DNA of 10,764 bases from an uncultured Curtobacterium sp. (GTDB taxonomy: Bacteria > Actinomycetota > Actinomycetes > Actinomycetales > Microbacteriaceae). Below the pieces are notes generated by a model. That model was not told where the DNA came from. It worked only from the letters and a program-made list of their open reading frames with translations, and searched no databases. Location of the stretch: the NCBI GenBank assembly GCA_913774725.1, contig CAJYIG010000050.1:1-10764 (forward strand), in the 5' to 3' direction. A program made the position numbers and the translations under genes. Below are positions 1-4,482 of the stretch, piece by piece (the stretch's first letter is position 1; each line of letters opens with the position of its first letter).

Positions 1-1027
1 GCACCGGCTGGAAGCGACGCTCGAGTGCGGCGTCCTTCTCGAAGTGCTTGCGGTACTCGTCGAGCGTGGTCGCACCGACCGTCTGCAGCTCACCGCGGGC
101 GAGGAGCGGCTTGAGGATCGACGCGGCATCGATCGCACCTTCAGCAGCGCCGGCACCGACGAGCGTGTGGATCTCGTCGATGAAGACGATGATGTCGCCG
201 CGGGTGCGGATCTCCTTCGTGACCTTCTTGAGGCGCTCCTCGAAGTCACCGCGGTAGCGGGACCCGGCGATGAGCGAACCGAGGTCGAGTGAGTAGAGCT
301 GCTTGTCCTTCAGCGTCTCCGGGACGTCGCCCTTGACGATGGCCTGGGCGAGGCCCTCGACGACCGCGGTCTTGCCGACGCCCGGCTCACCGATCAGGAC
401 AGGGTTGTTCTTGGAGCGGCGGGAGAGGATCTGCATGACCCGCTCCATCTCCTTCTCGCGCCCGATGACCGGGTCGAGCTTGGCGTCACGCGCGGCCTGG
501 GTGAGGTTCCGACCGAACTGGTCGAGGACCTGCGAACCCTGCTGGGCGTTCTGCTGCTGCTCGCCGCCGACGGCGACCGCTTCCTTGCCCTGGTAACCGG
601 ACAGGAGCTGGATGACCTGCTGGCGGACGCGGTTGAGGTCCGCACCGAGCTTGACGAGGACCTGGGCGGCGACGCCCTCGCCCTCGCGGATCAGGCCGAG
701 CAGGATGTGCTCGGTGCCGATGTAGTTGTGGCCGAGCTGCAGCGCCTCGCGCAGGGACAGCTCGAGCACCTTCTTGGCGCGCGGCGTGAACGGGATGTGC
801 CCGGTCGGCTGCTGCTGGCCCTGCCCGATGATGTCCTGGACCTGCTCGCGGACGGCATCGAGCGAGATGCCGAGCGACTCCAGTGCCTTGGCGGCGACGC
901 CCTCGCCCTCGTGGATGAGGCCGAGGAGGATGTGCTCGGTGCCGATGTAGTTGTGGTTGAGCATCTTCGCTTCTTCTTGAGCGAGGACGACAACACGACG
1001 GGCTCGGTCGGTGAATCTCTCGAACAT
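1..1027 (-). CDS. clpC: ATP-dependent Clp protease ATP-binding subunit ClpC, N-terminal part
   Basis: HSP100 AAA+ unfoldase that threads substrates into the ClpP1P2 protease in the cytosol. The gene is cut by the left window edge; 342 residues are visible, ending in ALERRFQPV. Two Clp_N repeats fill residues 1-145, each with the block [14 protein letters not shown] (residues 25 and 100). A linker precedes the first ATPase domain, with Walker A GEPGVGKT at 213-220, a pore-loop [10 protein letters not shown] near 252 and Walker B FIDEIH with D284/E285. F2 and F80, which contact cyclomarin in M. tuberculosis ClpC1, are present. The ATG is preceded by the Shine-Dalgarno AAGGGAGAG six bases away, and the protein starts [13 protein letters not shown] as the family does. 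ClpB is excluded by the doubled HNYIGTEH motif and the ClpC-type linker. The middle domain, second ATPase domain and ClpP-binding loop lie outside the window. Confidence 0.97.
   Translation of the reverse strand, partial: MFERFTDRARRVVVLAQEEAKMLNHNYIGTEHILLGLIHEGEGVAAKALESLGISLDAVREQVQDIIGQGQQQPTGHIPFTPRAKKVLELSLREALQLGHNYIGTEHILLGLIREGEGVAAQVLVKLGADLNRVRQQVIQLLSGYQGKEAVAVGGEQQQNAQQGSQVLDQFGRNLTQAARDAKLDPVIGREKEMERVMQILSRRSKNNPVLIGEPGVGKTAVVEGLAQAIVKGDVPETLKDKQLYSLDLGSLIAGSRYRGDFEERLKKVTKEIRTRGDIIVFIDEIHTLVGAGAAEGAIDAASILKPLLARGELQTVGATTLDEYRKHFEKDAALERRFQPV
665..956 (-). repeat. Near-identical 67-bp direct repeat inside clpC
   Basis: Bases 665-731 and 890-956 are the same 67 bases with three mismatches, 225 nt (75 codons) apart. 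They encode the equivalent helices of the two Clp_N repeats ([14 protein letters not shown] followed by R or H, then EGEGVAA). This is an internal protein duplication, not a mobile repeat. Confidence 0.9.
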
Positions 1028-1072
1028 GTGCTCTCCCTTGCCGGGCTCGTGGGAGCTCGGTGACGTACATCG

Positions 1073-1078
1073 AGACTA
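1073..1078 (-). promoter_or_regulatory. Candidate clpC -10 element
   Basis: On the minus strand TAGTCT fits the actinobacterial -10 pattern TANNNT. It would start transcription near 1066 and give a leader of about 39 nt carrying the clpC Shine-Dalgarno. No good -35 hexamer lies 16-19 bp upstream, as expected if an activator is needed. Assignment is by pattern only. Confidence 0.35.
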
Positions 1079-1106
1079 ACCAGCGGACCCCCGGAGGGCT
1101 GCCCCT

Positions 1107-1124
1107 GTTCGCCGTGGGCGTGAC
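1107..1124. promoter_or_regulatory. Possible ClgR-type operator upstream of clpC
   Basis: GTTCGCCGTGGGCGTGAC contains the CGC-N5-GCG core, with Y and R at the inner flanking positions, that ClgR uses to activate clpC and clpP in Streptomyces and Corynebacterium. Its centre is about 50 bp upstream of the predicted clpC start point, a usual activator position. CGC-N5-GCG alone is common by chance at this GC content, so support is moderate at best. Confidence 0.35.
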
Positions 1125-1217
1125 CTCGTTGCGCACCGGGCACACCGCCCGGCGACGGCACCCGCAGCGGACCGCTCGTCACGGGTCCCCGCCAGGAGTC
1201 GGCTCGGCGTCGCCGGG

Positions 1218-1223
1218 TACGAT
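1218..1223 (+). promoter_or_regulatory. nadK -10 element, leaderless configuration
   Basis: TACGAT is a strong TANNNT -10 hexamer, and exactly six bases (CTGGGC) separate it from the nadK ATG. The predicted +1 is therefore the A of the start codon. No Shine-Dalgarno precedes the ATG. TANNNT-N6-RTG is the usual mark of a leaderless mRNA in actinobacteria. No convincing -35 is visible. Confidence 0.65.
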
Positions 1224-1229
1224 CTGGGC

Positions 1230-2162
1230 ATGGAGCAGCCCGTCGTCGGCCTCGTCGTCCACCCCACCAAGAACGTGCGTGAGTCCATCACGACCCTGCA
1301 GCGGTGGAATGCGTCGGGCGCCGGACGGCTCGTGGCCCGGCGGGCGGACGCCCAGCGCATCGGCGGTGACGTCGAGGTGATCGGCGACGACGACTTCACC
1401 GACCAGGTCGACCTCGTCGTCGCGCTCGGCGGCGACGGCACGATGCTCGGCGCGATGCGACTCGTCGCGAAGCGCCCGGTCCCCGTGCTCGGCGTGAACT
1501 ACGGCAACGTCGGGTTCCTGGTCGAGATCGAGCCGCCGGAGCTCGAGGCCGCGCTCGACCGACTGTCCGCCGGCGAGTACCAGCTCGAGCCGCACCACGC
1601 GCTCGAGGCCCGGCTGTCGTGGAGCGGCGCCCGCACCGACTACCTGGCGTTCAACGACCTGACGATCGTGCGACGACCGGGAGCCGGGCAGGTCTCCGCC
1701 GACCTCAGCGTGAACGGACTCGGCTACGGCTACTACCGCGCCGACGCGATCGTCGCCGCGACCCCGGCCGGCTCCACCGCCTACAACTACGCCGCCGGCG
1801 GACCCGTGCTCTCCCCGGCGCTGTCGGGCTCCGTCGTGACCCCGGTCGCCCCGATGGCGGGCATCGACCGCGCGGTGGTCCTGGCGGCGCGGGAGCGCTA
1901 CCGCTTCGACATCGCCGAGGGCACCCGGAGCGCCGCCCTCGAGGTGGACGGGCTCGTCGTGGGCGAGGTCGCGACCGGGGCACAGATCGACATCCGGCTC
2001 CGGAAGGACGCCGGCAGCGTCGTGCGCCTGGACGCCGAGCGCCACGGACGCACCGGCCGGGTGAAGCTCAGCCTGCTCGACCTGCCGGTCCGCCCGGACC
2101 AGCTCATCGAGCTCATCCCGCAGGATCTGCGCCAGAAGCTCGGCCGCGAGCTCGAGGACTAG
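1230..2162 (+). CDS. nadK: NAD kinase
   Basis: ATP- (or polyphosphate-) dependent NAD+ kinase, the cytosolic enzyme that makes NADP+. The 310-aa length is normal for the family. The N-terminal domain carries LVVALGGDGTMLGAM with GGDGT at 67-71; D69 is the expected catalytic aspartate. This is followed by LGVNYGNVGFL, then FNDLTIVRR (141-149) and the C-terminal NAD-binding signature TPAGSTAYNYAAGGP (178-192). The ATG at 1230 is chosen because the product starts with a typical beta strand (VVGLVVHP) and a -10 hexamer sits six bases ahead. The gene stands alone, divergent from clpC and convergent with the sigma factor gene. In many actinobacteria nadK lies between tlyA and recN, so this could be a relocated single copy or a second copy. 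Identity is secure; copy number is unknown. Confidence 0.95.
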   Translation: MEQPVVGLVVHPTKNVRESITTLQRWNASGAGRLVARRADAQRIGGDVEVIGDDDFTDQVDLVVALGGDGTMLGAMRLVAKRPVPVLGVNYGNVGFLVEIEPPELEAALDRLSAGEYQLEPHHALEARLSWSGARTDYLAFNDLTIVRRPGAGQVSADLSVNGLGYGYYRADAIVAATPAGSTAYNYAAGGPVLSPALSGSVVTPVAPMAGIDRAVVLAARERYRFDIAEGTRSAALEVDGLVVGEVATGAQIDIRLRKDAGSVVRLDAERHGRTGRVKLSLLDLPVRPDQLIELIPQDLRQKLGRELED

Positions 2163-2181
2163 CGCGCCCGGACAGCGAAGT

Positions 2182-2210
2182 GGCCCGCCCAGGCAGTGCC
2201 TGGACGGGCC
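2182..2210. terminator. Bidirectional hairpin between convergent nadK and the sigma factor gene
   Basis: GGCCCG-C-CCAGGC, loop AGT, GCCTGG-A-CGGGCC: two 6-bp GC-rich helices separated by one C/A mismatch. It lies 20 bp after the nadK stop and 87 bp after the sigma factor stop on the opposite strand. There is no T tract, as is common for high-GC terminators. Confidence 0.65.
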
Positions 2211-2296
2211 GTCCCATCACCCCACCGGACCGCCTTCCCACAGGACGGCCCGGTTCCCCGTGCCGAGGTCGAGACCCCGGCCGAAGCCCGCTGACC

Positions 2297-3367
2297 TCAG
2301 TCGGTCAGGTACAGCTGCATGTCCTGGCTCACGGCCTTCGCGAACAGGCGCAGCTTCGCACGCGACTCGACACGGCTGACCGCCTGGCGAGTGGTGTGCA
2401 CGATCTTCGAGATCTCGTCGAGCGTCATCGGCTTGTCGTCGTCCAGGCCGTAGCGCATGCGGATGACGTTGGCCTCGTCGCTCGGCAGCTCGGCGACGAT
2501 GGAACGGATGTCGCGGTGCAGGAGCGTCGTCTCGGTGAGCTCGTTCGGGCTCGCGGCGTCCTCGTCCTCGATGAAGTCGCCGAGCTCGCTGTCGTCGGAG
2601 TCGCCGACGACGGTGTGGATCGACACCGGCTCGTGCGAGCGGCCCTTCAGGTCGAGGAGCTCCTCGGTGCTCATGCTGAGCTCGGCGGCGACCTCGTCGG
2701 GCATCGGCGCGCGGCCGAGGTCGACGGTCAGGTCGCGCTCGGTGCGCGAGATCTTGTTGATGAGCTCGACGGTGTGCACCGGGATGCGGATGGTGCGCGC
2801 CTTGTCGGCGAGACCACGCGAGATCGCCTGGCGGATCCACCAGGTGGCGTAGGTCGAGAACTTGTAGCCCTGGGTGAAGTCGAACTTCTCGACCGCACGG
2901 ACCAGGCCGAGGTTGCCCTCCTGGATGACGTCCATGAACGGCAGGCCGCGCTGCGAGTAGCGCTTCGCGATGCTCACGACGAGGCGGAGGTTCGAGGTGA
3001 TCATGCGCTCCTTGGCGCGCTCACCGTCGCGGACGAGCCAGCGCAGCTCGCGCTGCAGGGTCTTGTCGATGCCGGTCTCGGTCGCGAGCTTCTCCTCGGC
3101 GAACAGGCCGACCTCGATGCGGCGGGCGATGTCCGCCTCCTCCTCAGCGGTCAGGAGCGACAGGCGGCCGATGTGGCGCAGGTAGTCGCCGACCTGGTCG
3201 ACCGAGGCGCCGCGGACACCCGCGAGCTGCTCGTCGGCCTCGACCTCGGTGTCGAGCGTGGTGGTCTCCACCGCGGCGTCCGCGGTCTTCGCGGCTGCGG
3301 TCTTCTTGCTGCGGCGCGCGGTGGTGCCAGTGGTCGTCGTCTTCGGTGCTGCGGTCGCGATCGTCAT
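2297..3367 (-). CDS. Sigma-70 family RNA polymerase sigma factor, group-2 (SigB/HrdB-like)
   Basis: Promoter-specificity subunit of RNA polymerase, 356 aa. After a Thr/Ala/Lys-rich, probably disordered N-terminus (1-50) come region 1.2 (DQVGDYLRHIGRLSLLT, 57-73), region 2 (ERMITSNLRLVVSIAKRY 120-137; -10-reading YKFSTYATWWIRQAI 168-182), region 3 (about 190-280) and region 4 (EANVIRMRYGLDD 298-310, then the helix-turn-helix). An ATG at 3487 is rejected; ATG 3367 has the Shine-Dalgarno AGGGAGAG five bases away and the expected MTIATAAP start. The protein lacks the long N-terminal extension of actinobacterial RpoD. Its -35 helix reads TTRQAVSRVESRAKLRL where sigma-70 has VTRERIRQIEAKALRKL, which changes residues equivalent to E585, R588 and Q589. 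I infer an alternative, stress- or stationary-phase sigma factor. No anti-sigma gene is adjacent. Confidence 0.9.
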   Translation of the reverse strand: MTIATAAPKTTTTGTTARRSKKTAAAKTADAAVETTTLDTEVEADEQLAGVRGASVDQVGDYLRHIGRLSLLTAEEEADIARRIEVGLFAEEKLATETGIDKTLQRELRWLVRDGERAKERMITSNLRLVVSIAKRYSQRGLPFMDVIQEGNLGLVRAVEKFDFTQGYKFSTYATWWIRQAISRGLADKARTIRIPVHTVELINKISRTERDLTVDLGRAPMPDEVAAELSMSTEELLDLKGRSHEPVSIHTVVGDSDDSELGDFIEDEDAASPNELTETTLLHRDIRSIVAELPSDEANVIRMRYGLDDDKPMTLDEISKIVHTTRQAVSRVESRAKLRLFAKAVSQDMQLYLTD

Positions 3368-3419
3368 GGTGACTCTCCCTGCGGTTCGACGGTGATGGCC
3401 TCGTTGGGGGGTGCTGATG

Positions 3420-3449
3420 AGTAAAGCGGTCCCGAGGTGTACCCCACAA
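3420..3449 (-). promoter_or_regulatory. Candidate proximal promoter of the sigma factor gene
   Basis: On the minus strand TTGTGG (3444-3449) and TTTACT (3420-3425) are 18 bp apart, predicting a start near 3413 and a leader of about 45 nt with the Shine-Dalgarno. The -10 departs from TANNNT at its second base. A second TTGTGG (3550-3555), again 18 bp from a weak CATGCT (3526-3531), could be a distal promoter. Both are pattern guesses. Confidence 0.3.
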
Positions 3450-3496
3450 ACCGATCGGATCGATTCCCAGGGAACGTCGTGCTTCACCCGTCGAGC

Positions 3497-3514
3497 TGTC
3501 CCCCGCGGGGTACA
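3497..3514. promoter_or_regulatory. Imperfect dyad TGTCCCCCGC-GGGGTACA, operator candidate
   Basis: The two 9-bp half-sites TGTCCCCCG and CGGGGTACA are reverse complements except at one position. The right half contains the octamer TGTACCCC (minus strand) that recurs elsewhere upstream of the sigma factor gene. The G/C tract bounded by TA resembles CsoR/RcnR-class operators, but that is only a visual similarity. Confidence 0.4.
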
Positions 3515-3611
3515 TGCTCGAGGTCAGCATGGACCCTGCCGATGCCCGCCCACAAGGGGATGTCGCCGTGTTTCCGGTGTTGCAGGGATGTTTCATCACC
3601 GATCACAAGTG

Positions 3612-3627
3612 TGTACCCCGGGGTGCA
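3612..3627. promoter_or_regulatory. Imperfect dyad TGTACCCC-GGGGTGCA, operator candidate
   Basis: Sixteen-base dyad with one mismatched pair (T/C at the third position), built on the same TGTACCCC octamer as 3438-3445 and 3507-3514. It lies about 200 bp upstream of the proximal sigma factor promoter candidate and 22 bp beyond the terminator of the opposing small-gene unit. Confidence 0.4.
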
Positions 3628-3643
3628 GCGCGGAGCGGACACG

Positions 3644-3692
3644 AAAAAGGGGTACGGCGTTCCGGATCGTCGTGATCCGGGTGCCGTACCCC
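3644..3692 (-). terminator. Strong intrinsic terminator of the small-gene cluster
   Basis: A 10-bp outer stem (3649-3658 with 3683-3692, GGGGTACGGC and its complement) encloses a 3/2 internal loop and a 7-bp inner stem (CCGGATC 3662-3668 with 3674-3680). Read on the minus strand, it is followed by TTTTT (3644-3648). A stem plus U tract is unusual in this GC-rich context, and its direction matches the small genes at 3739-4366. Confidence 0.85.
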
Positions 3693-3706
3693 GAAGAGCG
3701 TCAGGA

Positions 3707-3723
3707 GCTCGGTGTCACCGAGC
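3707..3723. terminator. Short hairpin just after the 43-aa gene
   Basis: GCTCGGT, loop GTC, ACCGAGC: a perfect 7-bp stem starting 15 bases downstream of the stop at 3739. It lies ahead of the stronger terminator and may protect the mRNA 3' end or assist termination. Confidence 0.4.
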
Positions 3724-3738
3724 GTCGGGAGCGCGATG

Positions 3739-3870
3739 TCACCACGAGGGTTCGAGCCACCCGTCCCGTCGCTTGGAGGTCTCGAGATCGGCGTCTCGGT
3801 CGAACTCGTCGTACTCGCTCTCGATGTCGCCGACGAGGCTGCGGCCGGTGAAGGCGTGCGTGGTGGACAT
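3739..3870 (-). CDS. Small hypothetical protein, 43 aa
   Basis: Unrecognised small protein, MSTTHAFTGRSLVGDIESEY followed by DEFDRDADLETSKRRDGWLEPSW. It is hydrophilic, has no membrane segment or signal peptide, is acidic in the middle and ends with aromatic residues (GWLEPSW). The composition is protein-like rather than the Arg-rich product typical of shadow frames here. ATG 3870 is preferred, with GGGGTGAG about 10 bases ahead; an in-frame GTG at 3885 would add MSIVR (48 aa). The gene lies 63 bp after the 55-aa gene, in the same frame and with no promoter seen between them. It is followed directly by a hairpin and a strong terminator, so it is the last gene of its transcript. Function unknown. 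Confidence 0.7.
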   Translation of the reverse strand: MSTTHAFTGRSLVGDIESEYDEFDRDADLETSKRRDGWLEPSW

Positions 3871-3933
3871 GCGGACGATGCTCACCCCGCCCGGCGACGC
3901 CGCGGTGAACGTCCGGTGACCGACGACGGACGC

Positions 3934-4101
3934 TCAGACGTCGATGTCGTCGTCGTCCTCGTCGCCCCACACGGCATCCCGCGCCGCATCGGGCAGGACC
4001 GAGTGACCGAAGGCGTCCTCGGGATCGAGGTCGGCCGGTTCGACCGCGCCGGCAGTCGTGTCCCGCGGTGCCGGGTCGGTCGGTCGTGCGTCCACGCGCA
4101 C
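3934..4101 (-). CDS. Small acidic hypothetical protein, 55 aa
   Basis: Unrecognised. From GTG 4101 the product begins MRVDARPTDPAPRDTTAGAV and ends in a dense acidic tail, WGDEDDDDIDV. A central segment DLDPEDAFGHSVLPDAARDAVWG looks like a short structured or binding motif. There is no membrane segment. No ATG exists in this frame; GTG 4101 is chosen, GTG 4095 (two codons later) is possible, and the Shine-Dalgarno is poor in both cases. No -10 hexamer is found in the 61-bp gap after the 67-aa membrane protein gene, so it is probably carried on that gene's transcript. Acidic tails of this kind occur in small proteins that bind nucleic-acid-binding proteins, but I assign no role. Confidence 0.65.
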   Translation of the reverse strand: MRVDARPTDPAPRDTTAGAVEPADLDPEDAFGHSVLPDAARDAVWGDEDDDDIDV

Positions 4102-4110
4102 GAGTGCAGC

Positions 4111-4131
4111 ACCCGTCGGTGAACGACGGGT
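4111..4131. terminator. Hairpin between the 67-aa and 55-aa genes
   Basis: ACCCGTC, loop GGTGAAC, GACGGGT: a perfect 7-bp stem lying 32 bases after the stop at 4163 (minus strand) and 10 bases before the 55-aa GTG. With no T tract it could be a weak terminator or a structure affecting translation of the next gene. Confidence 0.35.
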
Positions 4132-4162
4132 GACGCGCGAGCGCGCGGGTCCCTGCGCGGGA

Positions 4163-4366
4163 CTACTCCGCGGAGCTCGGTGCGGGAGCGGGGCGACCGT
4201 GCTCGCGCTCGTAGCGCGCGCGCTCCTCGGCCTCGACCTTGGCGTAGGCGGACCGCTCGGTGCGGTCCGCGCGCATGATCGCGCGCATCACGAACCAGAA
4301 GATCAGGCCGACGACGACGGTCGGCGTCACGGCGAAGATGATCCCGGTCACGACTCCCTCTGGCAC
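4163..4366 (-). CDS. Small single-pass membrane protein, 67 aa
   Basis: Unrecognised small membrane protein. Residues about 6-30 (VVTGIIFAVTPTVVVGLIFWFV) form one transmembrane helix. A basic stretch (MRAIMRADRTER) follows and then a charged helical tail (YAKVEAEERARYEREHGRP), giving by the positive-inside rule an N-out, C-in topology with a short cytoplasmic tail. The GTG at 4366 is chosen because the -10 hexamer TACGAT ends exactly six bases before it, predicting a leaderless mRNA that starts on this codon; no ATG precedes the helix. It lies downstream of lysS beyond a strong hairpin terminator and begins its own unit with the two small genes that follow. Function unknown. Confidence 0.8.
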   Translation of the reverse strand: MPEGVVTGIIFAVTPTVVVGLIFWFVMRAIMRADRTERSAYAKVEAEERARYEREHGRPAPAPSSAE

Positions 4367-4372
4367 CGGAGC

Positions 4373-4378
4373 ATCGTA
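4373..4378 (-). promoter_or_regulatory. -10 element of the 67-aa gene, leaderless configuration
   Basis: TACGAT on the minus strand, followed by six bases (GCTCCG) and then GTG. This is the same hexamer and the same spacing as upstream of nadK. No Shine-Dalgarno lies before the GTG and no clear -35 is present. Confidence 0.6.
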
Positions 4379-4425
4379 CCTCGCCCCGGTGACCGCCACC
4401 TGCCCGGAACGGCACCGGTCGACGG

Positions 4426-4463
4426 ACGGGAGGCGCGGTGCCAGCCGGCACCGCGCCTCCCGT
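4426..4463 (-). terminator. lysS terminator, 17-bp perfect stem
   Basis: Bases 4426-4442 (ACGGGAGGCGCGGTGCC) are perfectly complementary to 4447-4463, with the four-base loop AGCC. The hairpin begins 19 bases after the lysS stop codon. It has no T tract in either direction, as is typical of high-GC intrinsic terminators, and it separates lysS from the promoter of the 67-aa gene. Confidence 0.8.
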
Positions 4464-4482
4464 TGCGTCGCCGGTCGCGTCC

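Larger units (their letters stand above)
3368..3738. other. 371-bp gene-free region upstream of the sigma factor gene
   Basis: No credible ORF lies here on either strand. The region holds two weak promoter candidates for the sigma factor, three copies of the octamer TGTACCCC (3438-3445, 3507-3514 on the minus strand, 3612-3619), two of them within imperfect dyads, and the strong terminator of the small-gene cluster at its far end. Parts of it, for example 3570-3610, look less GC-rich than the flanking genes. Confidence 0.7.

Noticed and set aside
665..956. 67-bp direct repeat as an insertion-sequence or recombination scar
   Set aside because: It matches the two homologous Clp_N repeats of ClpC at equal spacing (75 codons), as in other ClpC proteins.
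1619..3424. 601-aa plus-strand reading frame across nadK and the sigma factor
   Set aside because: Arg/Pro/Asp-rich, low-complexity product with no motif. It runs through nadK in another frame and antisense to the sigma factor, both with clear family signatures. It is a high-GC shadow frame.
2297..3487. 396-aa form of the sigma factor starting at 3487
   Set aside because: The added 40 residues run through the candidate promoter and octamer region and have no Shine-Dalgarno. ATG 3367 has AGGGAGAG at good spacing.
3368..3643. Possible additional small gene upstream of the sigma factor
   Set aside because: No frame on either strand combines a start, Shine-Dalgarno and protein-like composition; repeats and promoter-like motifs explain the region better.
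3882..4451. 189-aa minus-strand frame over the small-gene region
   Set aside because: Arg/Ser/Pro-rich product in a shifted frame that crosses the lysS terminator and the leaderless promoter. The other frames give the better-supported 67-aa and 55-aa proteins.
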